DNA of 64,000 bases from Metallyticus violacea (lineage: Eukaryota > Arthropoda > Insecta > Mantodea > Metallyticidae): positions 1,676,501 to 1,740,500 of the forward strand of contig CM060833.1 in assembly GCA_030762175.1 (NCBI GenBank), written 5' to 3'. The translations under genes were made by a program, and so were the position numbers. The notes under the pieces were generated by a model. That model did not search any database. It saw only the letters and a list, made by a program, of their open reading frames with translations, and was not told the DNA's origin. Below are positions 35,320 to 46,499 of this stretch, one piece after another (the first letter of the stretch is position 1; each line of letters begins with the position of its first letter).

Positions 35320-35662
35320 AAACACAAATTAATATCGGGGTGTACAAACACTCAGCATGTATAACTGCCCTCAATGTTCGAGGTACAGATGATATCAGAT
35401 TTCTACAGTAGTGTGGGTGAGAGGCTACAACATCCCAGGCTTCTTGAATTTGTGTCTTTTGTACTCCGTGCAGCATATTGCACTTAGAATAGGACAAATA
35501 CTGAAGGAAGTTTTATAATATGTTAATGTCAAACCGTGCTTGTATGGGAAACAACATTACGTAATGAATTTGCCATATTTTACAAAGGTTTATTAAAAAA
35601 ATGCTTCATGCCGCTCTTATCAACGGCACCACCACACACTCTGCTACAGCACGTGTATGTTC
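35320..35662 (-). repeat. tRNA-like repeat C, copy 3
   Basis: On the minus strand the head is decayed (CTGTAGCAGAGTGTGTGGTG, then TTGATAAGAGCGGCATGAAG), with the B-box region lost. The body and tail match copy 2 closely from TTCAAGAAGCCTGGGATG to GTTTGTACACCCCGATATTA. Confidence 0.65.
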
Positions 35663-36739
35663 AGGTCACAACAAATGGCAGAGCAGGGACGGTAATCACG
35701 AGAAAACTTGTACTTTGCTTGCCTCTGTCGGTAATGTTGAGACATGATGAGCTGTCTGCGTATGTTAAATATAAAAGTTGACTACTTTGGGTCAAACTCA
35801 AAAAAGAGCCGTGCACAACATTCTGCGTCAGTGATTTTTCAAAACCAATGCAACAGCTTGTCTCGAAAGTAACGTGTTTTCAAGAAAACAATTTGGGACA
35901 AATGTTTCTTCATTTTAGGAGGAAAAGCAATTGTATTAGTTACATTTTTTTGTGTGAAGATTTTCAAAGTTATTTGCAGTGCAACTCAATTTATTTTAAA
36001 ATGGAAACCCCATTTTTTTTATTCACAATCTGGTTTTACGCAGCTTTGTGTGAGTCAAAATAGAAATTGCCTTTAAAAATAAGAGCTGATCATCAAACCA
36101 ACGCTCCAAAGGTTATCCATTTCGTTCCACACATAAATGTAATATTTTCAAAAGCTCGTCTCATTCTGAAACATAATATAATATAAAATCTGTATACGCT
36201 ACCCTGGTACCTGGTTTCCTAAACCAGGGCGTGTATATCAAATTTTCCATTTATTGTTATTATAACTATACAATTCAATAATATTTTAATACATTATTTT
36301 ACAGATTTTCCTAATAACCACATTAAAATAATATAATAAAACAATAAACAAAAAAAAAATAATTAATTGAACCAAAATATAAATTTACTTAACTACTTCC
36401 CAAATTAATCTTCCAAAATCTACAAAACTACCAAATTAACAATTTAACAATATTACTGGGAGCCAGTAGGAATTATAGCTGGTAGCCAGCTATTCTATCC
36501 TTTAAATTTATTCCATAACTATACAACTATACTGAAACACGCATTTAGGAATATTCCTGTAAACTTTGGATATCTTTGTCGGAGTTCAATTGTGCCAGGC
36601 TGTGTTAAAAACGCTAAATTTAGTGCCGCCATTGAAAAGAAATGCTGAGAGTGCCAAAAACACACTCAAGTAAAGAAAAAAACTGTGTTAATATAACAAA
36701 ATTGATTTCACACAACAGAAAATGATGAGCACTAATCAT
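35663..36739. other. No gene recognised; short hairpin
   Basis: Very AT-rich. Near 36208-36230 the sequence CCTGGTTTCCTAAACCAGG forms a short perfect stem. No function can be argued. Confidence 0.35.
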
Positions 36740-37270
36740 CGTAGACTTTTACAGTTACAAAAGTAGCTCAAAATACCCACCATCGACGTCGATACACTTC
36801 TGAGTACGTTGAACTACTGGTTGAGCAACGTTTGCGAAAGTCCTCAGCGATTGCAGCACATGCCGTTTCAATTTCTTCCCGAAGTTCTGCCAGTGTAACT
36901 GGTTATCTACAGTAAACAACATCCTTAAGAGTTCTGCATAGGTAGAAGTCCAACGGAGTTAGATTCGGAGAACGTGGTGGAAACTCAATAAAACCTCTTA
37001 GTCCCATCCAGTGCCTTGGGAGATTGTCATCAAGCAACGTACACACATCTCGGTGGTAATGTGGTGATCTGACAGATCTGTCCTTGTTAACATCGCATAC
37101 GGTATCATGAGTCTCAAATTTGTCTCGAATCGTGCAATTGTTACTCGCGTTGGCGGCTCGTTTCTGTACACGCGTTTCCATTGCCTTTGAACTTCAAACA
37201 CATTCTCGGTTTTGCAATGCTACTTCAAATTTGCTTTCCGTTGTTCAAACGATAATCTTGGCTCCATTTT
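36740..37270 (-). mobile_element. Internally deleted DDE transposase
   Basis: On the minus strand the frame opens at the ATG at 37267 with MEPRLSFEQRKANLK, a stop, then VFEVQRQWKRVYRNEPPTR and the helix-turn-helix end FETN. It then jumps to PHYHRDVCTLLDDNLPRHW, FIEFPPRSPNLTPLDFYL and a C-terminal segment like LAELREEIETACAAI. This order matches an arthropod mariner-related family. PHYHRDV follows the second catalytic site and SPxLTPLDF holds the third Asp. The central part with the first Asp is gone, so the copy is an inactive deletion derivative. Confidence 0.75.
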
Positions 37271-38176
37271 GTTGTAGCAACGCTAGCATAACGTAAAGTC
37301 AATCACATCTGTTTACAGAACATCATGTGATAATCTTGGCTTCATTTGTTCATTGTTGATTTACCTGTCACATAGCAATGCTATCATAATGTATGTGAGT
37401 GAATATCCCCTAGCTAAGTAACATAGTTGGTAATCTATTAAATATTTACTTGAAAAGGGTAACCGACTGCCTGAGGTGTCTCAGTAGTAAAAACGGCGGT
37501 AACCAAAGAAACTTAACTTCTGTGCTTAAACTGCGTTTTGTTAAAGGATATCTTTCGGAGTATCAGTGTGCAATACGTTTTCCAACCTTCTTAAATATAA
37601 AATGTTTCTTTTGCCTTTTTGCTAAAACCAGATTGCGATTGGAAAAATTACTGTTCCCATTAAAAAAAAAAGTCGAACTTGAAATGACCGCAAAACCCTT
37701 CATTAAACAAAATGTAACTAATATCGTTGTTTTCCTCCATCAAGTGAATTTTCTTGAAAACGTGTTGTTTTTGAGATAAGCAGCTGGAAAGTTTAGGAAA
37801 AAAAAAAGAAGAAAAAGAAAAGAAAACAGCCAGTAGATGGGAATTTGTGTTGAAAAGACAGTTTGTTTATAGAGATATGTGTAGTTCATTATATATCATT
37901 TTTGTAATCCTAGTTTATAGGAATATAACAATAGCAAAAGGTGATGATTGGAAAACGGAAATGAAATAGTAGCATTTGGCCACTTCTATCGATATGATCG
38001 CCTGTCATCTGAAACTTGACAACAACCGAGCTAAGAAGCTGGTCGGGGATAGACAGCACGAGCTTTGCTATGTCACATGTTTGAGGTTAACAAAGTTTTC
38101 AATGTTACCAAACTGTCTAGCTTCAGCCAATAGCAGCTGCTTATCAGTGTAATGAACTGTCGTCTTCATTCACAGG
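37271..38176. other. Region upstream of the GMC ATG
   Basis: At 37470-37500 is a fragment of the family B SINE 3' end (GTCTCAGTAGTAAAAACGG). From 37990 to 38160 base composition becomes more balanced. The 15 bases before the ATG form a pyrimidine-rich acceptor (TTCATTCACAG), which fits either a spliced 5' leader or simple untranslated sequence. No TATA box with an initiator is seen close by. Confidence 0.45.
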
Positions 38177-38464
38177 ATGATATTCAGAGTGCTGTTATTG
38201 CTGTGCGTGTGCTCACAGCTGCTGGTGGCCCAGAACTTCTTACGGAACTTGGCTACTCTTATTCAACAAGGTGCCGAGAATCTGCCCAACTTTATCCGGG
38301 ACACTATGGTACAGTACTCTGAAGAGCCACCCGATCGAGTGCGACTACTCAAGGAGTATGACTTCATCATCGTGGGGGCGGGCACAGCTGGGTGCGTTTT
38401 GGCCAACAGACTCTCCGAGGTGCCCGAATGGAATGTGCTCCTAATCGAGGCTGGGGGCAGAGAG
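38177..38464 (+). CDS. GMC gene, coding exon 1
   Basis: Encodes residues 1-96: the signal peptide, a short propeptide-like stretch and the N-terminal beta-alpha-beta of the FAD fold. The exon ends GGCAGAGAG before the donor GTAAGT at 38465, phase 0. This ATG is chosen because a hydrophobic secretion signal follows it at once. The base before it ends an acceptor-like site, so an untranslated exon may precede. Confidence 0.9.
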
Positions 38465-41400
38465 GTAAGTGTGTACATCAAATGAAATGTGACGCGTCTC
38501 CCATTGAAATGAGCAAGCTGTTGGTCTATTTGGTTGTTACAGAACTTTCTCATGGATGTCCCAATTGTCGCCAACCTCCTGCAGCTGACGGATGTAAACT
38601 GGAAATACAAAACGGTGCCATCAAACTCCTCTTGTTTGGGTCTGAAGAACAAACAGTGTAACTACCCTCGAGGGAAGGTGGTCGGCGGGAGTAGCGTTCT
38701 CAACTACATGATCTACACTAGAGGCCATCCAAGGTATGACGTCATCACAGATGCAATGTGTTATATAAGCCATTTGTTGGTCATGTCTTCAAATTCCAAG
38801 TACTGCCTTGAATGGTCGTGTACAGCATGGACACTTGTTTACCAAATTTTACATAGGGAACTTAATGAGCCATGTCACAAAATAAATGTTATAGTAACAA
38901 AGTTAGATTGATTGTATATGAAAACATTCAATAATAGTCGATATTTGGGGTCCCAATGCTGCTCTAAGTATTTGGATACAGCGAGGGATAAGTAAAAAGT
39001 CACAAGGTATTCATTTTCTCGCGAACAAAGGACAACACAAAACTATACGATTGAATGGTATATGTGAGCATAGCACGTCCTTAAGTTCAGTTGGTGAGCG
39101 ACAGTGGTCAGAAATGGATGTCTACGTGCTTATAAGCAGCAGGAATGCCACACAGCATTGAGTGCGCGAGACCTGCCTTATCGAATAGTGGCAAAGTGGA
39201 TTTCTTCCGGAACTGTCGCCACGTTTCTTAGCCAGTTCACTCAATTGATGTGGCACCACTTGCACACACTTTCGGCATGTTCAGGTCCTCCTGTAAAATG
39301 CGGTGCAGTTTTTTTTTCTTCACCTAATTCCACAAGTGACCAGTGCCTATCAGCGCGTAAGCGGACACAGGACACCCTATGCGCGGCAGTCGACACTGTT
39401 CGGTAGGACAGCTCTGTGTGACATTCTCGTGCATTCCTGTTGCGAGAAATGCTCTTTTCACATGCGCATTCTTCGTGACTACTGTCACTCACCAATTTGA
39501 ATTTTGGGGCGTACTCTGCTGTACACCATATTGTGGCTTCATTCGAAAATACACTCCATATACTTTCAATCATGTATCTTGATTTTTTGTATTGTATCTT
39601 GTTCGTGGGGGAAAAACATAGTTGGCAAAACTTATGAATTATCCGTTGTAGTCAAAAGTATAAGAACAAGAGAAGCAGAAAAGAATAAAATACTGAATTG
39701 TCACGCAAATTTCCAATCGGTTGAGTTCTTGAAACGTGTAAGAAGTGCAAAATATGGAGTTATTTCTGTGCCTGTGGATTCATTTGCGCATTCACGTTTT
39801 TAAATTTTTCATTTCTCGTCTATTTAGAACGTTGTAATGAGAAATATTTAAATATAATAAATAAATAACAAACATAAATAAAAAAATGAATAGAACAATG
39901 CGCAAAGTTCGTTTTAACCAAGATTAGAGGTAGAGCTAAGGGAAACTGTGACCAGTATCAGGAGAAGCTGTCTTAAGAAGTAAACATAGTGGGCTGACCA
40001 GTCTCTTAGCTCGTGAAGTAGTGCCGCTTATGGCATGAAAAGCGTTTGGGACGTATGTTTACATACACAAGCACAACAAATATTGAAAATGATGTTGCGG
40101 GTGGAGTAATATTGTACTACAAAGTTACGATGAACAGAAAGAGAAAAGCATTCTGCATATATAGATAATGTTGAACAATCTTACAAGTAAAAGGTCATTA
40201 GATTATATAATCTTGAGCGAGGTACCAATTTCTGGATTTTCGGTGATACCAACTTTCGCGGCTTGAATGTTTTCGAAATTTCTTCCATGCAGGAAATGGG
40301 CCATGGATCGAAACAGATGATAATCTGGAGGCGCAAGATCCGGGCTACAGGCTGGGTGTAGTAGTAGTTTGATTTGTTCAATGCTTGCTGAGCAGTATGT
40401 GGGTCTACATTTTCCTCCTGTAAGAGAACTGTTGGCAGGTATCGCTGTCTCAGAACTTCATGAACTCTTTCCGATTGAGAATAGAGATTTGCAGAGACTT
40501 TACGCCCGTTTGAAACAAACTCCCAGTGAACTTTACTTTGAGGCCGAACCGATTTGTTTTGAGGTGACACTTCTCATGATGAATCTATCGCTGTGATCAG
40601 GTGTCTACAGCTTTTGTATGATTTTGAAGTGTCCCAATAGGACGATGTTACAACGAGTACTCAAAACTCTGTGGTCTTCCAGAACGTGGTTTTCTTCTGG
40701 AACTATCGTTGTGCCACACGCTCACCACCTCCACTTTACATATTCTTCCAGCCATGGCAGCAGCTTTACAATCTTGTTTCCAATATTGCCCTAGAAAAAC
40801 TCTAACTCAAAACTTTTTACTTCCATTTTATGATTGTCTATCAACAACTGAACACTATAACCATTGTATTCTGTAGGTAACATTGCCAAACAAAAGAAAA
40901 TCATTAAAAACAGAAATTTCTTACGACACAACCTAATAAATATTGTACTTAGAAAAATAATTTAACGAAAAAAAAATACCCGCAGAATAGTACTAAATTT
41001 AAGATTGTGGATTTATTTTAATTAATTGCGAAATTCCTCCAGTGGATTTTCATAACATGCAAATGTATATTGTAATCATCAAATGTTTATTGCAGTATTT
41101 TACATATAACGTATATGTACATTAGTTTAGGACAATGCACTTTTACAAATTTTCATTGTATCAGTAGTAAAGTCTGCTGCTCATTTCCAATCACCTGCGC
41201 CCACATTATCAAATTGGATTCTTCAATACCTGTAATCATTTTTTGAAAGGAACCGTACCAGTGTTTTAGTGATCATAACACTTCTTCTTTAGACACCTGA
41301 GCAAAGCGTCCAAGAAGGCTGCACGGCTGAGCATACTCAAAATTAGTTACTTTTTATGCTGTTTATGCCAAAGATAACTGATCACCAATAATATGGTTAG

Positions 41401-43487
41401 TCTGTCGGGCGCAAGAGCAAGTCGTTACTATGTAAGCTCAGTTCATTATATCTGTAGTATTTTGAAGCTCAATACGCAGGCGATGTTTTACATTGCAGAC
41501 GTGCACTGATTTTTGGTTGTACTGTAGTAGTATGAAATATTCTAATTATTATTTACACAATAAATATAATTTGGTATAACTAATTATTTTAAAAACTAAT
41601 TCCCAAATGTACGCTTAATCCATCCCCCCCTCTCTCTTTACACGCGACAGTGGACCGCATATAGATAATTTGTCTGTATTTCAATAGTAGAGCAACTTGG
41701 TAGAATTTTAGAGAAACGGTTGGTAAAACAGCAACATAGAGACTGAAAAAGGATTGGCACTGTGGAATGTTGTATGTAGTTTAGTTTCATTATCACAATG
41801 TCATACTTTTAGTAAATTAACTTCCGACACCTAATGATTCGCCTTTAATAGGGTTGGAAGTAAGACTTTCGGTGGAAATCAACAGGATAGCCGATAGCCA
41901 ATACCTCAGATGACATATGTACCACCTTTCCGCCATAGAAGAAAGACTACTTGCCAAAATGTTCAAAATAACATGTCCCGTATTGTATGCATGCAGGGAC
42001 TACGACCATTGGGCTGAGCTGGGTAACGAGGGGTGGAGTTACCGTGACGCACTGCACTACTTCATGAAGTCCGAGGACATGTCCGACGAGGATCTGCTAC
42101 AAGATACCAATCATCACGCTCAGGGTGGCTACCTAACTGTAAGCTACATACCTTACAGGACACCTCTCTCCCGCGCATTTCTTCAGGCTGGCCAGGAGAC
42201 CGGCGAGAGGATCGTTGACTACAATACGGACACCATGATCGGATTCAACTACCTACAGACTACCATGAAGAACGGCACCAGATGGAGCGCTTCGAGGGCG
42301 TTCCTCCACCCCGTTCGTAACAGGAAGAACCTCCATGTGACGAAACTGAGTACCGTCACCAGGTGAGCTGCTCTCTACTACCTTAATGTTACGTCAGAAA
42401 TGTTGGCAGGTGTTATTCTTACATCTACAATGTTGACAGGATCCTCGTGGACCCCGAGACTCGCGTGGCCTACGGCGTGGAGCTGAAGCGAGGATCGGGA
42501 ACACAAGCGAAGCAAACAGTCGTGTTGGCCAGAAAAGAAGTGATCTTGTCTGCTGGAGCGATCAACTCCCCACAACTGCTCATGCTCTCTGGCATTGGTC
42601 CGAAAGAGCACCTTCAGGAGCTTGGTATCCCCGTAGTGATGGATCTGCCGGTCGGATACAACCTTCAGGATCACGTTTCAATGGGTGGCCTCATCTTCCT
42701 CGTCAACGAGAGCGTCTCCCTGCGGCCAGATCGCGTGCTGGACAACCCGTCCATCATGGGAAGTTACCTGGCGCAGCACAAAGGTCCCTGGTCGGTGCCA
42801 GGCGGCTGCGAGGCCGTCGCGTTCTACGATCTTGACCATCCTGGATCATTAGAAGGCCATCCCAACCTGGAGCTTCTGTTCATTGGTGGTTCTATCGTGT
42901 CACACCCTACACTAAAGGATACGTTTGGGATAGAGGACGAATTGTACAAAAAAGTGTATAGTGGTATCCGCACTGCTGATTCCTGGATGGTACTTCCTAT
43001 GCTGCTGCGACCGAAAAGTAGAGGGCGCATTATGCTGGCGAGCAAGGACCCTATGAAGAAGCCCCTCATATACTCCAACTACTTCGATCACCCGAGCGAC
43101 ATTGCCGTTCTCGTGGCTGGAGCCAAGAAAACGATGGAACTCAGCAGAACGAGAGCCATGCAGAGGTTCGGCAGTAGACCTCACGACGTTCCATTACCGT
43201 CATGTGCCCACTTCGGCTTCGGCACAGACAGTTACTGGGAATGTCTAGCCCGCCATCTTTCCTTCACCATCTACCATCATTCTGGCACCTGCAAGATGGG
43301 CCCGGATTCCGACCCGGAAAGCGTTGTGGACGCCAGACTTCGCGTCAAGGGCATTAAGAACCTGCGGGTGATAGATGCCAGCATCATACCCGTCATACCA
43401 GCAGCACACACCAATGCACCCGTGTTCATGATCGCAGAGAAGGGTGCCGACATGATAAAAGAAGACTGGCTGCTCAACATCACGTGA
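38177..43487 (+). CDS. GMC oxidoreductase, glucose dehydrogenase (FAD, quinone)-like; 4 exons
   Basis: Joining 38177-38464, 38543-38733, 41997-42362 and 42440-43487 gives 630 codons and a TGA stop, with no internal stop. All introns are GT-AG, in phases 0, 2 and 2. Residues 1-19 look like a signal peptide. The FAD-binding GAGTAG is at 67-72 with the ribose-binding Glu at 91. RGKVVGGSS (139-147) and [15 protein letters not shown] (319-333) are the two GMC signatures. [10 protein letters not shown] (560-569) holds the expected catalytic His561, and His605 matches the second active-site residue. Sequons at 124, 252, 371 and 628 fit a secreted glycoprotein. Family members oxidise sugars, sterols or other alcohols using FAD. 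Insects have many paralogues (glucose dehydrogenase, ecdysone oxidase and others), so the substrate is not settled. The length is normal for the family and the gene appears intact. Confidence 0.93.
38543..38733 (+). CDS. GMC gene, coding exon 2
   Basis: Encodes residues 97-159 and two bases of codon 160. It follows a 78-base intron with acceptor TTGTTACAG and ends CCAAG before the donor GTATGA. It contains the first GMC signature and the RG element that precedes DYDHW in the family. Asn124 is a possible glycosylation site. Confidence 0.9.
39060..39580. mobile_element. Mariner-like (family M8) fragments in head-to-head arrangement, in GMC intron 2
   Basis: From 39580 leftwards on the minus strand there are the family lead (TACGCCCCAAAATTCAAATT), [24 protein letters not shown], and a block related to QEDLNMPKV...VPHQLS. 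From about 39085 rightwards on the plus strand the same lead (AAGTTCAGTTGGTGAGCGAC) and a decayed start of the same N-terminal region recur. The two copies face each other and partly overlap, which could form a foldback. Both are dead. They lie wholly within the second intron. Confidence 0.5.
40180..40600 (-). mobile_element. Degenerate mariner transposase in GMC intron 2
   Basis: The minus-strand frame from 40570 is open for 129 codons. It reads [20 protein letters not shown], then [20 protein letters not shown], then [12 protein letters not shown] and a C-terminal tail. This matches the mariner order KVHWEFV...LxxVxxxLxxRYP...VLLQQDNARPHTAQ. The catalytic aspartate block QDNARPH has become EENVDPH, so the active site is destroyed. 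More decayed sequence ([15 protein letters not shown]) lies just upstream, to about 40760. Confidence 0.75.
40800..41996. other. Rest of GMC intron 2
   Basis: Intronic AT-rich DNA with no recognised repeat. A C/T-rich patch lies near 41625. The last 14 bases before exon 3 provide the acceptor TGTATGCATGCAG, with a weak pyrimidine tract. Confidence 0.6.
41997..42362 (+). CDS. GMC gene, coding exon 3
   Basis: Encodes the last base of codon 160 through two bases of codon 282, after the acceptor TGCATGCAG. It starts [17 protein letters not shown], the conserved family continuation of exon 2, which confirms the splice across the 3.3-kb intron. [15 protein letters not shown] and [13 protein letters not shown] are also typical. 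The donor is GTGAGC. Confidence 0.9.
42440..43487 (+). CDS. GMC gene, coding exon 4 (last)
   Basis: Encodes residues 283-630 after a 77-base intron with acceptor TGTTGACAG. It carries the second GMC signature, the substrate-binding domain and the C-terminal active-site block. The exon is much richer in G and C at third codon positions than surrounding DNA. The TGA stop is at 43485-43487. Confidence 0.93.
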
Positions 43488-43601
43488 AATGTGTGCCGCA
43501 CGCTCTTGACGTTCACAAATGTTGGACAGTTCCGTTTCCGAGATGGGGAATCTCAGGAAATGAATTTTTGTGATATAGCACGTACTTGCGCTACGTTATT
43601 A

Positions 43602-43607
43602 AATAAA
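43602..43607 (+). terminator. Poly(A) signal of the GMC gene
   Basis: AATAAA lies 115 bases after the TGA stop. A GT-rich stretch (TGTATGTGTCTAATGTTTTG) 40-60 bases beyond is a plausible downstream element. It predicts a short 3' untranslated region of about 130-150 bases. Confidence 0.7.
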
Positions 43608-46119
43608 AATGTATTTATTAACAGATGACTAAAAAAAAATGAAATCTGTATGTGTCTAATGTTTTGTTAGCATTCTCTTATCCTCAATCATCAATCTGAA
43701 GTGCTGGAAACGAAATTTTGCCGGACTATAATTCTTTTTCTAAATCATCACGACTATAATTGAAAGTACATACTTATTTTCTCCGGTTAGCCATTAAAAT
43801 ATATGGATTTTGTATAAACGTTTGTCTGTCCCCCTCCCAAGCATGCAATTTTGAAGTTCTTGTTCGTACCGATCTTTTCACTGCGCCGGTATATGAAGTT
43901 AATAGGTCAAAGAACAAACGAAGGGTGATCGATAAGTGGCAGCACTTCGAACGAAAAGTACATCAATTCGCGTTGTTCTTTGTTTGTATGTACAGTAGGG
44001 ACGGCCAAGTGCACATGTTACGAAATTGACTGTATTCTCCCTGCATACATATACAGATGGAGAAACCGTCAATAAATTAAACAGGTCTCAGGCATGTCTT
44101 CTACCAAAATCCTAAAAATAATTACTGCCGAATGTAGGCATTCCGATATATTTACCTTTGATAAGTCACCGGGTTGGTTGTTGGCACTACCCGCTCTTGC
44201 AAATTAAAACCAGCGGCGATAGTTTTCGGGTCGTGGTAATACAGATCGAATAGCCCTAGAAGTTCCAAGTTCATGCTTTTTCATTACTGAAAAGTGTTCT
44301 ACTGAATAACACTAAAAAATCGTTATTATATTTGAGGTTATTTAATATGTAGTAAAATACCAAAATTGAGGTGGTACTTGTGCAGTGATGACTGTTAATT
44401 TTACACAGTAATTTCGCAAAACTCTTCTCTCTTTCCCCTACATGAATATCATGTGGAAAAACTGTTGTAAAGCGCTTAGAGATGTCATTCACAGCAGTTA
44501 TAACACTAAGCAATGCTCGCCAGCTCCTTAATCTATTTATAAAGCTTTGTCAGCTAAACGCAAAGTAAAAATTTAGAAGAAAAATTAAAGTAATAATATT
44601 AATGTTTAACAATGTGTGAGTGTCATTCAGAAACCACCAATAAAATCAGGAACGAGAAAAAAAAAACCTTAATTAATGTGTTCTACATAATTATCTTTTA
44701 TTTCAATGAAAAATATTACAATTTCATATCTAATCCGCGACATTAAAGGTATACACGTAATCATAAATAAGAAACGAGGTCTTTGTACAATTCTGTAGGA
44801 GAAAACGGTCAATCAAATGCTGTTCTTTCCTGCAATAAACGATTCACATTTAGATAAAATGAGTTGTGAAGACTATCAAACTGAACGAGCGTGTTCACAT
44901 TCACAAACTGTCAGATTTAGTCCCCAAATCCTCTCACTCCAGTTGGGTAGAGATCGTCACGTTGTTTTAGATGAACACTATGCGAAACCGAGGGATGCAC
45001 TTGTACCCATGAAAAGTTCTTAAAATCTCCACCCTTCCTACTTACTGGGCGTATCTTGTTAACGCTCTAGCTGTTTTTCCCCAGCATATGCCGTTGAAAT
45101 AAAACAATAAAAATAGTTATTGAAAATCAGTGAAATCAGACGATTAGGAGTGCGGGGATCAACCTTAAAATCGAAATTTAAAAAGCGCTTTTTCTCTGCT
45201 CTGTAATCATTTCACAAATTCGACTTGCAGCTCCTTTTTAAAGGCTACTTGTCTGTTGTGCTACTCTTCTTGTATAAACATACTAATTGTTTTCGTTAAT
45301 AAAAACAAAAAAAATGGCATTTTTTCTGTAGAAGATGAAGTTACAAAATTGGATAATATTACTTATAAAATAACAAAATTGCTGTAATAACTGAAATTGT
45401 AAAACTACATACAATGTTCAGCCAAATATTGGTGAAATTTATCAGAAACTCTAGACATCATTAATGCCGCTGTTTCCGGAACTGGGTAAACTGTTTACAT
45501 AAATACGGAGCGAGGAAACGAACTTGGAACAAGCTCACGCTTGCTTCTAACTGTCTATGTTTTGTACTGTACACAGGTCAGGTCCTAGTAAGAAAGATAG
45601 ATTCCCGGGTGTTACATAACAATCTACCTACCTAAACAATATTCAATATACGTGTAGATGGTACTTTATAATCTGAACATATCGCCCTCCAGGGATTACA
45701 CAAGTAGATTAATATACGTAGTGTTTAGGTTGCAAAGTTGATCAACAATATGGAGAAGAAGGAAGGCTGCGCAACGCCACTTCTTTCCGATTTATAATTA
45801 TATAAAACAGAGGCAAGTTAAAGATATACAGGTGCAGAAAGCCAATCCTCACAATGAGATTGATGTACCGCGCCCGATTCATGTCGTCAAATGTTCTGTT
45901 GCAGGGGTTCGAACCATGATTTCAAGACAGGCGTCCAGTAGGTTTCAAAATACGATTGAACATCAGATTGTGGCACGTACTACCTTTTTATTTTATAATT
46001 ATCCTGCATATGCCATATTTTAAAAATAGATAGACATTTTCAATAATCTCAAGTATAAGGGAGGAGAAAGGACCAGGAGCAGAAGAGTCCTATGGTTGAA
46101 CAAATGACAATTTAATCCA
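43608..46119. other. No gene recognised downstream of the GMC gene
   Basis: AT-rich intergenic DNA. Short frames at 43760-44029, 44817-45023 and 45832-46023 have no family resemblance. Near 45902, GGGGTTCGAACC resembles a B box in isolation. Confidence 0.4.
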
Positions 46120-46499
46120 TTGCTTTATTGTCGGACAATCTCTGACTTTATAAGGAAATGTGTTCAGTGTGAAGGGATAGACAGTAAAGTCATATTCCGT
46201 GACCGTTTGAACAGGAGCGCAAGGGAGTAACCACGGGATTGGTAGGTAAATCACACGAGTGTTGAAGACCAAACGAACGTCGATAACAAACACTTGAATG
46301 AGATTGAGAGGTAGATCTTTAGCCAATGTGTGAATCAAACAAAAATTTTATTGCATGTATGGGTTGCCTGACTGTGTTAAGTCTATGTGAACACTCAGGA
46401 TATAATTACATGATGGGCGGGACATCGTTTTGAGTTTATGCCCCACAACTATAGCCTGTGATTTAAGTGGATTCCAAATGTTTGTTGTAAAGGGAGTTG
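46120..46499 (-). repeat. LINE-tail-like repeat, copy 2
   Basis: Reverse complement of 11203-11620 with very few substitutions over about 320 bases, then an internal loss of about 45 bases. The shared end AAAGTCAGAGATTGTCC follows, reading KVRDCPTIKQ. High similarity of two copies 35 kb apart implies fairly recent spread. The sequence beyond each end is unrelated. Confidence 0.55.

Noticed and set aside
38734..38911. Read-through extension of exon 2 as a shorter protein
   Set aside because: The GMC family sequence stops exactly at the donor and resumes at exon 3, so the extension is intronic.
42378..43516. Minus-strand frames opposite the last GMC exon
   Set aside because: They are shadows of the G/C-ending codons of the plus-strand gene.
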